Below, piece by piece: positions 54,397-63,612 of a stretch of DNA of 64,000 nucleotides (position 1 is its first letter; every line of letters starts with the position of its first letter). The translations under genes and the position numbers were made by a program. This DNA is from Methylocella silvestris BL2 (GTDB lineage: Bacteria > Pseudomonadota > Alphaproteobacteria > Rhizobiales > Beijerinckiaceae): the NCBI RefSeq assembly GCF_000021745.1, contig NC_011666.1, positions 1,488,001 to 1,552,000 on the forward strand. Reading direction: 5' to 3'. The notes beneath the pieces are model-generated. The model saw only the letters and a list, made by a program, of their open reading frames with translations. It made no database searches and was not told the DNA's origin.

Positions 54397-55479
54397 TTAT
54401 GGGCTCAAACCCGACGCGAGGCTCGGAAAATCGAGCGGCCGAAAGCCGTAATGCTTCAGCCAGCGGACATCCGCCTCGAAGAAGGCGCGCAAATCGGGCA
54501 TGCCATATTTCAGCATCGCCAACCGGTCGATGCCGATGCCCCAGGCGAATCCCTGAAAAATCTCCGGATCGAGGCCGCAATTGCGCAAGACATTCGGATG
54601 CACCATGCCGCAGCCGAGGATTTCGAGCCAGTCGCTCCCCTCCCCGAATCTTATTTCGCCATCCTTGCGCGAGCATTGCACATCGACCTCCATCGACGGC
54701 TCGGTAAAGGGGAAATAGCTCGGTCGGAAGCGCAGATTGACGGTCGACGTCTCGAAGAACGCCTTGAGGAATTCCTCGAGAATCCATTTGAGGTGGCCGA
54801 GATTGGACGAGCGGTCGATGACAAGGCCCTCGACCTGATGGAACATCGGCGTGTGGGTCTGGTCGGAATCGCAGCGATAGGTTCGGCCAGGGCAGATCAC
54901 CCGGATCGGCGGCTTTTGCGCCAGCATCGTGCGCACCTGCACTGGGCTCGTATGCGTGCGCAAGACCTTGCGGCGGCCGTGCTTGTCCGGATGAAAGAAG
55001 AAGGTGTCGTGCATGTCCCGCGCGGGATGATCCGGGGGAAAATTCAGCTTCGTGAAATTATAATCGTCGGTCTCGATGTCGGGGCCTTCGGCGATCGAGA
55101 ACCCCATATCGGCGAAAATCTCGGCGAGTTCATCCATCACCTGGGAAATCGGATGAATGCGGCCGGCCGCGGCGCCCTGTGGGCGAACCGGCAAAGTGAC
55201 GTCGAGCGTCTCATTGGCGAGCCGCGCTTCGAGCGCTGCATCCTTCAGCACGCCGCGCCGGGCCGACAGAGCCGTATTGACTGCGTCCTTCAGGGCGTTA
55301 ATCGCCGCGCCCTCGGTCTTGCGTTCATCGGGCGACATTTTTCCAAGGCCGGACAGCAGAGCGGAAATTGAGCCCTTCTTGCCAAGCGAAGCGACGCGCA
55401 CCGCCTCAAGCGCGGATTCGTCCGCGGCCGCTGCAATATCGCTCAAGAGCGCGGTTTTCAGGTCTTCGAGGTCGGCCAT
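54397..55479 (-). CDS. pheS: Phenylalanyl-tRNA synthetase alpha subunit
   Basis: 360 residues: coiled-coil N-terminus ([21 protein letters not shown]), then class II motifs in [75 protein letters not shown] and [20 protein letters not shown]. It needs the beta subunit PheT; pheT would normally follow directly, but here the convergent DUF1674 gene ends nine bases beyond. The rpmI-rplT pair often found upstream is also absent. ATG 55479 aligns with the family. Confidence 0.96.
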   Translation of the reverse strand: MADLEDLKTALLSDIAAAADESALEAVRVASLGKKGSISALLSGLGKMSPDERKTEGAAINALKDAVNTALSARRGVLKDAALEARLANETLDVTLPVRPQGAAAGRIHPISQVMDELAEIFADMGFSIAEGPDIETDDYNFTKLNFPPDHPARDMHDTFFFHPDKHGRRKVLRTHTSPVQVRTMLAQKPPIRVICPGRTYRCDSDQTHTPMFHQVEGLVIDRSSNLGHLKWILEEFLKAFFETSTVNLRFRPSYFPFTEPSMEVDVQCSRKDGEIRFGEGSDWLEILGCGMVHPNVLRNCGLDPEIFQGFAWGIGIDRLAMLKYGMPDLRAFFEADVRWLKHYGFRPLDFPSLASGLSP

Positions 55480-55605
55480 GATGGGTAAAATTCCAATTGC
55501 GCCGCCGTCATAGAGCATTTTGCCCGCGGCGGCACAGGAAAATGCGTGGGCGTCGACTCAGGACAGAGCCGCCGCCTGCGGCCGATAGGCGACCGCCTCC
55601 GTCGC

Positions 55606-57420
55606 TCAGATGGGCCGCGTCGCAGCGACCAGCCAGCGCCGGCGCTCCGGGTCGAGCAGCGGCGAAAGCTGGCGCCGAACGCGCAGATGATAGGCGTTGA
55701 GCCAGGCGGTCTCCTCAGGCTCCAGCAGCTTCGGCTCGATCAGCGCGGCGTCGATCGGCGCCAGAGTGATCGTGTCAAATCCGTACATTTCGCGTTCGGC
55801 GCCCTTGATCGCGCGCGGCTCGACGACGACGAGATTTTCGATCCTTATGCCCCAATGGCCCGCGTTGTAATAGCCCGGCTCGTTGGACAGGATCATGCCC
55901 GGCTGCAGCGGCGTCGAGCCAATCTTCGAGATCCGCTGCGGACCTTCATGCACCGAGAGATAGGAGCCGACCCCATGGCCCGTGCCATGATCGAAATCGA
56001 GCCCTGCCCGCCAAAGCGCAAGCCGCGCCAGCGCGTCTATCTGGGCGCCGGAAGTGCCTTTCGGGAACACCGCCCGCGCAATGGCGATGTGACCCTTGAG
56101 CACGCGCGTAAAGCGGTCGCGCATTGTCGCCGTCGGGCGCCCGACCGCGAGCGTGCGGGTGATATCGGTGGTGCCGTCCTCATATTGGCCGCCGGAATCG
56201 ATGAGGAAAATCCCGTTGCGGATGCGGGCGTTGGTCCTGTTCGTGACGCGATAATGCGGAATGGCGGCGTTTGGTCCGGCGGCCGCGATTGAGGGAAAGG
56301 AGAGATCCTTGAGCTTGCCCGTCTCGCGCCGAAAACTCTCCAACGCCTTGGCCGCGTCGATCTCGGTCAGCCGGCCATGGCGCGCATGTTCGGCGAACCA
56401 GTGGAGGAAGCGCGTAACGGCCGCCCCGTCGCGAATATGGGCGGCTTTCGCGCCGGCGAGTTCCGTCGCATTCTTGCGCGCCTTCATCAGCGCGATCGGA
56501 TCGGCGCCGATATCGCAGACGCCGCCCGCCTCCTTGAACGCGCAAACGAGCCTTGCGGGAGCCGTCGCGCCGTCGAACAGCAGCTTCTTGCCCTTGCGTC
56601 CCAGATCTTCAAGATCGCGCTCGAGCTGCGACGGCTCCTTCAATTCAGCGAGCGCCTCAAGCTTGCGGCGTTGCGCCGCATCGAGCTTGCGCCCGTCGAT
56701 ATAAAGCCGCGGCCTGCCGGATTTGAAGACGAGAGCGAAGGCGAGCGGCAGCGGCGTGTAGGAGACGTCATGGCCGCGGATGTTGAAAACCCAGGCGACC
56801 GCATGCGGGTCGCTCACCAGAAGAGCGTCATTGCCGCCTAGCAGCGCGGCGACGCGGCTGACTTTGCGCGCCGCGGTCTCGCCCGCATATTTGCCCGGAT
56901 GCAGCGTAATCTTGCCCAGCGGCGGCGCTGGCCGGTCGCCCCACACCGCATCGATCGGATTGGGCTCGACCGCGACGAGGACGCCGCCCGCGGTTTCGAC
57001 CGCCTTGGCGAGCCGCTCGACCTGCCCCGGCGTATGCAGCCACGGATCGTAGCCAATCCGGGCGCCGCGCCGAACGGCCTGCTCCAGCCATTCGGCCGGC
57101 GTCGTCTGCGCGATCTCAACCGGCTCAAAAATGCTTACATCAACCTGGTCCCTCACCGCGAGCGCATAGCGCCCGTCGACGAACACCGCCGCGCGGTCGC
57201 GCAGCACGATCGCCGTTCCAGCCGAACCGGTAAAGCCGGACAGAAAGGCCAGCCGCTCCTCAGAGGGCGCAACATATTCATTTTGATGGCAATCAGCGCG
57301 CGGCACGATGAAGCCGTCGAGTCCGAGGCGGCGCAATTCAAGGCGCAGCGCGGCGACGCGCGGTGGGCCCTGCGTCGCGTCGGCAAGATCGTCGAAGGAT
57401 TGAAATGCGCTCTCGAACAT
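55606..57420 (-). CDS. pepP: Xaa-Pro aminopeptidase (M24, aminopeptidase P)
   Basis: 604 residues, the long three-domain form. Two creatinase-like N-terminal domains (FIVPRADCHQNEYVAPSEERLAF cut to FLSGFTGSAGTAIVLRDRAA, YDPWLHTPGQVERL) precede the pita-bread peptidase with metal ligands in FLIDSGGQYEDGTTDITRT, FDHGTGHGVGSYLSVHE and MILSNEPGYYNAGHWGIRIENL. It removes N-terminal residues before proline, in the cytoplasm. Upstream of pheS, same strand, 126 bp. Confidence 0.93.
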   Translation of the reverse strand: MFESAFQSFDDLADATQGPPRVAALRLELRRLGLDGFIVPRADCHQNEYVAPSEERLAFLSGFTGSAGTAIVLRDRAAVFVDGRYALAVRDQVDVSIFEPVEIAQTTPAEWLEQAVRRGARIGYDPWLHTPGQVERLAKAVETAGGVLVAVEPNPIDAVWGDRPAPPLGKITLHPGKYAGETAARKVSRVAALLGGNDALLVSDPHAVAWVFNIRGHDVSYTPLPLAFALVFKSGRPRLYIDGRKLDAAQRRKLEALAELKEPSQLERDLEDLGRKGKKLLFDGATAPARLVCAFKEAGGVCDIGADPIALMKARKNATELAGAKAAHIRDGAAVTRFLHWFAEHARHGRLTEIDAAKALESFRRETGKLKDLSFPSIAAAGPNAAIPHYRVTNRTNARIRNGIFLIDSGGQYEDGTTDITRTLAVGRPTATMRDRFTRVLKGHIAIARAVFPKGTSGAQIDALARLALWRAGLDFDHGTGHGVGSYLSVHEGPQRISKIGSTPLQPGMILSNEPGYYNAGHWGIRIENLVVVEPRAIKGAEREMYGFDTITLAPIDAALIEPKLLEPEETAWLNAYHLRVRRQLSPLLDPERRRWLVAATRPI

Positions 57421-57476
57421 AGCGCGAGAGTAGAAGCAAGTTTTACGCGCGGCAACCGGGCGACGGCAAGAAATGC

Positions 57477-57971
57477 TCAGCCCAAGGCGTCTTGGCCCTC
57501 GCTGTGAGTCTCATCCCGCCTCTCGTCCTGGCAAGGATGCCCAGGAAGGCCGCATGATTTCCAGCGCTCGCCCCGATCGCGCAGCCGCGCCTCCAGCCGC
57601 TCCACCTTGAGCCGCACGGCGCAGCCTCCTGAGAAGATGAGATCGACTTCGCCGGCGGGAGCCTGCGTCTCCCTGAAGCAAATGCGCAGCAGATTGAGAA
57701 TGCGCGTCTTGTCGCTCAGCGAAAAACCCGAATAGGCGGCGCCGACGACGCCGTCGAAATGCAGGCCGGCGCGGCACCGCTCGAGCGGCCCCGACGCCGC
57801 CTTGACCCAATCGAATCGCGAGGCGAGGAAGGCGAACTGCCGCGTATCGGGCAGCAGGGCCATTTCGCCGACAAGGACCAGCGCATCCTGCAGATTGGCG
57901 GAGACGATATCGAGGTCTTCCTTGTCGAGCGCGATGAGCCGAAGCTCGGTCGGGGCCAAAATTTCGCTCAT
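57477..57971 (-). CDS. DUF2948 family protein
   Basis: 164 residues: TELRLIALDKEDLDIVSANLQDAL, then MALLPDTRQFAFLASRFDW and LIFSGGCAVRLKVERLEARL, which match DUF2948, an alphaproteobacterial family of unknown function usually encoded beside murA, as here (82 bp downstream of it). The start at 57971 has GGGTGA four bases before it; an ATG at 57983 would add four residues. The C-terminal ~30 residues (after RDRGERW) are an unusual polar, Cys-containing extension. Confidence 0.8.
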   Translation of the reverse strand: MSEILAPTELRLIALDKEDLDIVSANLQDALVLVGEMALLPDTRQFAFLASRFDWVKAASGPLERCRAGLHFDGVVGAAYSGFSLSDKTRILNLLRICFRETQAPAGEVDLIFSGGCAVRLKVERLEARLRDRGERWKSCGLPGHPCQDERRDETHSEGQDALG

Positions 57972-58053
57972 CGAATCACCCATCGCTATGCGCCGCGCCG
58001 CGGCCCGGAGAGAATGGCGCCACTCCCGCCGGCCTTCAAACCCTTGATTTAGG

Positions 58054-59343
58054 CTATCCGGACAGGCGTTCAATGATTGCGCCGCAGCCGCCGAGCTTGG
58101 TTTCCAGATGCTCGAAGCCGCGATCGAGATGATAGACGCGGTTGACCATCGTCTCACCCTCGGCCGCCAGCGCCGCGATGACGAGCGACACCGAGGCGCG
58201 CAGATCCGTCGCCATCACCGGCGCGCCTTCGAGGCGCTCGACTCCATCGACCAAGGCGACGTCGCCATCGAGCCTGATATGGGCGCCGAGGCGCGCCAAT
58301 TCCTGCACATGCATGAAACGATTTTCGAAAATCGTCTCCGTGATTCGGGACTGCCCCTTGGCTTTGGTCATCAGCGCCATGAATTGCGCCTGCAGGTCAG
58401 TCGGAAACCCGGGAAAAGGCGCGGTCACAATATCGACCGGCATCAGCCCGGCGCCGTTCCGCTGCACCCTGATGCCTTCATTGACCACGTTGACGGTGGC
58501 GCCGGCCTCAACGAGCACATCAAGCGCGCTTTGCAGCAGACCGGCCTCTGCGCCTTCCAGCATGACGTCGCCGCCGGCCATGGCCGCCGCGATCGCATAG
58601 GTGCCGGCCTCGATCCGGTCCGGCAGCACGCGATGGCTCGCGCCATTCAACCGCGCGACGCCCTCGACGTCGATCACCGACTGGCCGGCGCCCTTAATCC
58701 GAGCCCCCATCTTGACGAGGCACTCCGCCAGATCGACCACCTCCGGCTCGCGCGCCGCGTTCACGATGCGGGTGTGGCCATGGGCGAGCGAGGCGGCCAT
58801 CAGCGCGGTATGGGTGCCGCCGACCGTCACCTTGGGGAACTTGATCTCCGCCCCGCGCAATCCCTTCGGCGCCTTCGCGTGAACATAGCCGGCTTCGATT
58901 TCGACGCTGGCGCCAAGCTTTTCGAGGGCCATGATCAAGAGGTCGACCGGGCGCGTGCCGATGGCGCAGCCGCCGGGCAGCGACACTTTCGCCTCGCCCA
59001 TGCGGGCGAGAAGCGGGGCGATCACCCAGAAACTCGCGCGCATTTTCGAGACGAGCTCATAAGGCGCCGTTGTGTCGACGATGTCGCGCGCCGTCAGATG
59101 CACCGGCCGGCTGGCGTTGGGGGCCGCCCCGAGGCGACGCCCGTCCACCGAATGATCGACGCCGTGATGCCCCAGAATGCGCAGGAGCATGTTGACGTCG
59201 GCGAGATTGGGGAGATTGTCGAGCGTAAGCGTTTCAGCGGTCAGAAGCGAGGCGATCATCAGCGGCAGCGCCGCGTTCTTGGCGCCGGAAATTTGAATGA
59301 CGCCATTCAGCTCCTGGCCGCCGACAATCCGAATGCGATCCAT
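58054..59343 (-). CDS. murA: UDP-N-acetylglucosamine 1-carboxyvinyltransferase
   Basis: 429 residues of the EPSP-synthase fold, first committed step of peptidoglycan synthesis. The substrate loop [17 protein letters not shown] is at the N-terminus; the active-site cysteine, target of fosfomycin, is in [21 protein letters not shown]. Others: [34 protein letters not shown] and [18 protein letters not shown]. Upstream of DUF2948 on the same strand. Confidence 0.96.
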   Translation of the reverse strand: MDRIRIVGGQELNGVIQISGAKNAALPLMIASLLTAETLTLDNLPNLADVNMLLRILGHHGVDHSVDGRRLGAAPNASRPVHLTARDIVDTTAPYELVSKMRASFWVIAPLLARMGEAKVSLPGGCAIGTRPVDLLIMALEKLGASVEIEAGYVHAKAPKGLRGAEIKFPKVTVGGTHTALMAASLAHGHTRIVNAAREPEVVDLAECLVKMGARIKGAGQSVIDVEGVARLNGASHRVLPDRIEAGTYAIAAAMAGGDVMLEGAEAGLLQSALDVLVEAGATVNVVNEGIRVQRNGAGLMPVDIVTAPFPGFPTDLQAQFMALMTKAKGQSRITETIFENRFMHVQELARLGAHIRLDGDVALVDGVERLEGAPVMATDLRASVSLVIAALAAEGETMVNRVYHLDRGFEHLETKLGGCGAIIERLSG

Positions 59344-59477
59344 AATCCCCCGTCTTTCCGGCCGTTTGGATCATTTTGATTACGGATTTCACCCGATCCA
59401 AAATCAAATTGATCGATTTCATAATGTTTGGAGCAAAATAAGGAAGGGAAAGCAGACGCCGCTTTCCGCGTTAGGCT

Positions 59478-59714
59478 TTAGCTCGTCGTCCCCGGACAAT
59501 CGCCGCCGCCACCCGAATGGCAGGCGCTGTCCTTTGAAATCGGCTCGCCCTCGGCTCCGGCGCGCTCTTGCTGTCCGCTCCCGGCGTCAGCGGCCTGTCG
59601 CCCCCTGCCCTGCGCCTTCCGGCGATTAAGATTTGCGCGCAGCGCCGCGGCGAGGCGCTGGCGCTCCGCGCCCTTGCGATCCTCGCCCGCGCCGCGCACC
59701 GGAATCCTATTCAT
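59478..59714 (-). CDS. Small basic conserved-looking protein, 78 aa
   Basis: Opening with KGAERQRLAAALRANLNRRK at about residues 14-33, a motif I associate with small Hyphomicrobiales proteins next to murA; the rest is Gly/Ser-rich with two cysteines near the end. No function known. ATG 59714 lacks a clear ribosome-binding site. Same strand as murA, 134 bp upstream of it. Confidence 0.55.
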   Translation of the reverse strand: MNRIPVRGAGEDRKGAERQRLAAALRANLNRRKAQGRGRQAADAGSGQQERAGAEGEPISKDSACHSGGGGDCPGTTS

Positions 59715-59886
59715 ACGGAAGGCCCTTGCGTCATGAAGCTCGTTTCGAAGCGCCGCGCGCCAAGGCTCGGCGGGCGGCCGCTGACACCTTTAGAGCCCGG
59801 CGTTGGCGGAAACAAGGCTTTACGGGCCGGCTTGCCTGCGCGGCGCGACTGTGGCAATACGCCAGCCGTCGCGCCCCGAAGCGTCG

Positions 59887-59961
59887 GCTGCGGTAGCTCA
59901 GTGGTAGAGCACTCCATTGGTAATGGAGAGGTCGACAGTTCAATCCTGTCTCGCAGCACCA
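59887..59961 (+). tRNA. tRNA-Thr, anticodon GGU
   Basis: A 75-base cloverleaf with CCA encoded. Acceptor GCTGCGG pairs with TCGCAGC (one G-U), D arm GCTC-AGTGGTA-GAGC, anticodon arm CTCCA-TTGGTAA-TGGAG giving anticodon GGT for threonine ACC/ACU codons, and T arm GACAG-TTCAATC-CTGTC. The decayed gene downstream begins 46 bp after it, a typical insertion point beside a tRNA. Confidence 0.96.
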
Positions 59962-60006
59962 TTCAAATCAGAGGCTTAGACGCTTTTGAATTGATCGGAA
60001 ACAGCG

Positions 60007-61035
60007 TCAATACACGATATAGATCGGCGATCGGCTGAGCGCGAATGTGGGGCTGCCGGCGCTTGCCGCGGCAGCGCCGTTGCCCATCCAGTCATATATC
60101 GTATAGGGGCCGGAGGGGATCGCGATGGCCGCCGACGTGCTGCCGCTATGGTCCCACAGCGCGACGATCGTCTTGCCGCCGCGCGTGAATTTATAGCCCA
60201 ACTGCGTCCCCCCAAGGCCCGAGACGGGCCCCGCCGTCGTCGCACGGTCGAGCAAATAGGTCATGGCTGAAAAGGCGGGGGCGGCCGGCTTCGGCCCGAC
60301 CTTGTTGGTCCCGAACGGAACAGACGGATTCAGATTGTAATAGAGGCCCTATCGCGCGCTGCTGTGGCCCGCGGAAACATCCCAGAAATCATGCACATAA
60401 AAAGCGAAGTCGATCTTGAACCCCTCGCCGATCAGAATCAGCGTCTGCCGGATGTTCGCCTGCGCTTGTTGCAGCAGCCCGAAATGAGCCGAATCATAAC
60501 CGTGCTCCGTGCCGACGAAGGGCATGGCCGCGCCCTTCGCCGCCGCCGCCTTGGCCATCTGCCCGCGCAGCGCGGCGACAAAGCCGCCGCCTTCTGGCGG
60601 GAAGGTCGGGCCCCCGTAGGGGTGCATTGACACGGCGTCGAGATAAGTCGCGAGGCGCGCTGACCACATCTGCGCCATCTGATCGACGGAGCCGTCCGCG
60701 TTCTCACCCTCCGTGAACAGCGTCGGCCCGGCGATGACAGCTTTCGGATCGGCCGCTTGATCGCCGCATAGCTCGATGAATAAAACTGGATGAGCTGCGC
60801 CGGCGAGCGGCGCTACATCCAAGTCATCTGGAACTCCCAGGTGACTTGGTAATAGCGCTGCGCCTGAGCCGGATAATCCGCCGCGATCGTGGCTGCAAAG
60901 CCGATGCGAAATGGTCAGACTGGCTAGGTTCCCGCTAGATAACGCGCTGGAATTGCCTGCCTTTCCTTTGTCGCAGTATCGACCGCCCAGTTCGGGAGCG
61001 AGGCGTGCGATCATTAGGAATGCGTAGATTTTCAA
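60007..61035 (-). pseudogene. Decayed glycoside-hydrolase-like gene
   Basis: Three pieces of one ancestral protein. An N-terminal frame (61035 to about 60830, with coding-like sequence continuing upstream to about 61110) breaks; an alternative frame around 60800-60900 reads YPAQAQRYYQVTWEFQMTWM, then RRSPAQLIQFYSSSYAAIK, showing at least one frameshift; the frame then continues DPKAVIAGPTLFTEGENADG, YLDAVSMHPYGGPTFPPEGG, PFVGTEHGYDSAHFG to a TAG at 60349-60351. Beyond that stop the same frame continues GLYYNLNPSVPFGTNKVG to ALSRSPIYIVY. The TIM-barrel-like core and DWMGN beta-sandwich tail suggest a cellulase-type glycosidase. Not functional as read. Confidence 0.75.
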
Positions 61036-61229
61036 AACGGAGCCGCTATAGGCGACGGCGGCGATGGCCGGATCCTTGACCGGATAGGGCCTACCGGCGG
61101 CCGTCGCGCCGACTTACGCTCCGGCTCCACGCTAGGCCGAGAGGGAAGCGTCTCCGGCGTGCGAAGCGTCAAGCCTCGTTCACGCCGGGACGTTTTTTGG
61201 ACGTTCGGATCTGTCGCAGATCTGACGCC

Positions 61230-61556
61230 TTATCTGGCCGCCTCGTTGCGCGACCGTTCGCTCATGGCCCGGCGCAGATCCGCGCGAAGCGGCTCGCACA
61301 TTGGCGGCGGATTGGCGCCGCCCTGATGCGTGGCGACGCAATCGCGCCAATTCCGGAACGCTTGCTGATAGGACGAAACAGAAGCGGCGGACGTGCTCGC
61401 CCCGCCCGAGACGCCGCCTTGCGCTGCGCCCTTGTTAATTGCCCCGGTGACGTCGTCCGTCTCGGTCAAGGCGGCGCGCGCAGCGACTTCCGCCGCGGCC
61501 GCCGGCAGGGCGCAAGCAACAAGGCCGAATAAAACAGCAGCTCCAATCTTGTTCAT
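61230..61556 (-). CDS. Small exported protein of unknown function
   Basis: 108 residues. Signal peptide MNKIGAAVLFGLVACALPAAAA with cleavage near AAA-EV, then an Ala/Gly/Ser-rich part and a C-terminal domain SSYQQAFRNWRDCVATHQGG and PPPMCEPLRADLRRAM with two cysteines that could form a disulfide. ATG 61556 follows AAGAG with about eight bases spacing; five upstream codons are dispensable. No family recognised. Confidence 0.65.
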   Translation of the reverse strand: MNKIGAAVLFGLVACALPAAAAEVAARAALTETDDVTGAINKGAAQGGVSGGASTSAASVSSYQQAFRNWRDCVATHQGGANPPPMCEPLRADLRRAMSERSRNEAAR

Positions 61557-61867
61557 GGCTTTTCTCTTCACTTTATTGACCCGAATTCCAAACCCGTCTT
61601 ATGCCCTCATCCTTAAGCCAGCCATTCCACTTGCGATGCAAAAGCCGCAACGCGCGCCAACGGCGCGATAGCCGAAAACAGAGCTAGTCGGATGAGCCGT
61701 TAAGAATATTAGTGAAACGCGCGCGACACGACGGGGAAACCGCGGGCGCGAACCCATATCACAGACATTCCCCAATTTCCAAAGCAAATTCTTCTGAATT
61801 CATGCCGCAACCGAGAGAAGAGAACGCCGCGTCCTCTGTAAAAAAGCGGCTCGGCTCTCTGTTGCGT

Positions 61868-61883
61868 ATGAACAAGTGTTCAT
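61868..61883. promoter_or_regulatory. TetR-type palindrome
   Basis: ATGAACA-AG-TGTTCAT is a perfect 7+2+7 inverted repeat of the form many TetR-family repressors bind. TATAAAGG at about 61911 could be a -10 box. No TetR gene is near, so the site is orphaned. Confidence 0.45.
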
Positions 61884-62140
61884 CTTCAACCCCTGCGGGA
61901 TCAGCGTCCCTATAAAGGACTACGGCGTCGCTTTCGCTATGCTTCTTTTAAAGCTAAGCGATCGATTGCCGATTCCAAGACGGTTCCGGTAAAATCGGGA
62001 GCAAATTCAGGCGATTCGTGTGCGATTTTGCACATGACTCGCTCGCAGCGCCGCGAGGCCTTTCATTTCTCCACGACCTTGCGCCATTTGGCCGATGAAA
62101 CAAGCACTATCAAAAATACATCGACTTGCATTCGATTTCA

Positions 62141-62158
62141 ATAAAAGCGCGCTTTTAT
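62141..62158. promoter_or_regulatory. Perfect 18-bp palindrome
   Basis: ATAAAAGCG and CGCTTTTAT abut with no spacer. Without a loop it is unlikely to be a terminator and more likely a protein-binding site, in the AT-rich run about 210 bp before the radical SAM gene. Confidence 0.45.
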
Positions 62159-62270
62159 GCTTAAATCATATATGAATGGACGTTAATTCATTTTTAATAG
62201 TTTATGTTCCACTGGGCCCTGCCCGACCCATTCGCTCGAAGCGCAGCCCGAAGCTGTGAAACCAGCCAAC

Positions 62271-62279
62271 TTATCCACA
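62271..62279 (+). promoter_or_regulatory. Consensus DnaA box
   Basis: TTATCCACA matches the strict DnaA box. It lies beside an AT-rich run, about 90 bp upstream of the radical SAM gene. No second strict box was found by eye, so an origin is not supported. Confidence 0.4.
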
Positions 62280-62369
62280 GGCGCGTTGACGACTCCCTAT
62301 TTGTTCCCTATAGGTTCCTGACAAATTCTTTTCCCGCATCCGTATATGCGACGGAGTCAGAAGGCGTCG

Positions 62370-63557
62370 ATGGCCGAAGCCGACACATTGAAACGCAATG
62401 CGAAGCGCCTCTTGAATTCTTCCGTCTCAAGTCTCGCCGGAGTAAAGCCGAGGGCAAGACCAACATCCTCGCCTCGCGAACTAGAGCTCGCGGCGCCCCT
62501 TCCGGCGCGGCGCGGACGCGGCGCCCTGACAAACGCCAGCGGCCGCTTCGAGCTGGAAGAGCGGCTTCGGGAGCACGACGGCTGGTCCGCTCTCGACGAA
62601 TTCGAGCCGCTGCGGACGACCGTCATCAAGGAGCGCGCCAAGACCATCATCACGCGCAATGAGTCGCCGGATATTTCCTTCGACCGTTCCATCAATCCCT
62701 ATCGCGGCTGCGAACATGGCTGCGTCTATTGTTTCGCCCGGCCGACGCATGCTTTTCTCGGTCTGTCGCCGGGGCTCGATTTCGAAACGCGGCTTTTTTC
62801 CAAGACCAATGCGGCCGAACTGCTCGAACGCGAATTGGCCGCGCCGTCCTACCAGCCCAAGACGATTGCGATCGGCACCAACACCGACCCCTATCAGCCG
62901 ATTGAGCGCACCGAGCTGGTGATGCGCGAGGTGCTTCAGGTTTTGTCGCGAACCAATCACCCCGTCGGCATCGTCACGAAATCCGCTCTCGTTGCGCGCG
63001 ATATCGACATTCTGGGGCCGATGGCCGAGAGGGGCCTCGTCAAGGTCGCTTTGTCGGTGACGACTCTCGACCCCGTCCTCGCGCGCAAGATGGAGCCGCG
63101 AGCGAGCTCTCCCGAACGCCGGCTCGACACGATCCGGCGGCTCTCGGACGCCGGCATTCCAACCGTAGTGATGACCGCGCCGATTATTCCGGCCATCAAT
63201 GATGCCGAGATCGAAGCGATCCTGGAGCGGGCCAAGGCTGCGGGCGCGCGGGAAGCGGGCTATGTCATGCTTCGTCTGCCGCTCGAATTGCGCGATCTCT
63301 TTTCGCAATGGCTGATGGTGCATTATCCGGACCGGCTCAGGCATGTTCTGTCGCTGGTGCGCTCGACGCGGGGCGGCAAGCTCTATGATTCGACCTTCGG
63401 CAAGCGGATGACCGGCGCCGGCCCCTACGCCTGGATGATCGGGCGCCGCTTCGAGGCCGCCGCGGCAAGGCTTGGCCTCGCCAAAAGCCGGACGCCGCTG
63501 CGCGCCGATCTGTTCCGGCGTCCGGCGCGGCTGGGCGAGCAGCTGCAGCTTCTCTGA
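62370..63557 (+). CDS. PA0069-family radical SAM protein
   Basis: 395 residues. Iron-sulfur motif C-x3-C-x2-C in NPYRGCEHGCVYCFARPTHA at about residue 120, then IGTNTDPYQPIE, GIVTKSALVARDIDIL, VKVALSVTTLDPVLARKMEP and VVMTAPIIPAINDAEIEAIL, all following the PA0069/Rv2578c family, whose reaction is not established. GAAGG five bases before 62370 favours that ATG over the one at 62346. The first ~70 residues are basic and poorly structured. Followed by uvrC on the same strand. Confidence 0.88.
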   Translation: MAEADTLKRNAKRLLNSSVSSLAGVKPRARPTSSPRELELAAPLPARRGRGALTNASGRFELEERLREHDGWSALDEFEPLRTTVIKERAKTIITRNESPDISFDRSINPYRGCEHGCVYCFARPTHAFLGLSPGLDFETRLFSKTNAAELLERELAAPSYQPKTIAIGTNTDPYQPIERTELVMREVLQVLSRTNHPVGIVTKSALVARDIDILGPMAERGLVKVALSVTTLDPVLARKMEPRASSPERRLDTIRRLSDAGIPTVVMTAPIIPAINDAEIEAILERAKAAGAREAGYVMLRLPLELRDLFSQWLMVHYPDRLRHVLSLVRSTRGGKLYDSTFGKRMTGAGPYAWMIGRRFEAAAARLGLAKSRTPLRADLFRRPARLGEQLQLL

Positions 63558-63612
63558 CGCCGGCGCGACGCAAGCCTTTTCATGCGGGGCCGTAACGCAT
63601 AAATCTGCGCGG

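Larger units (their letters stand above)
61557..62369. other. AT-rich 0.8-kb intergenic region
   Basis: The least GC-rich stretch in the window, with no supported gene. It contains a TetR-type palindrome (61868-61883), an 18-bp perfect palindrome (62141-62158) and a consensus DnaA box (62271-62279). A 67-codon plus-strand frame (61712-61915) has no similarity that I recognise. Promoters for the radical SAM gene probably lie in the AT-rich run at 62100-62215. Confidence 0.6.

Noticed and set aside
61712-61915. 67-codon plus-strand frame in the AT-rich gap
   Set aside because: No ribosome-binding site, mixed codon use and no similarity recognised.
62271-62279. Replication origin at the DnaA box
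   Set aside because: Only one strict box was found and no origin-associated genes (dnaA, dnaN, hemE, parAB) are near.
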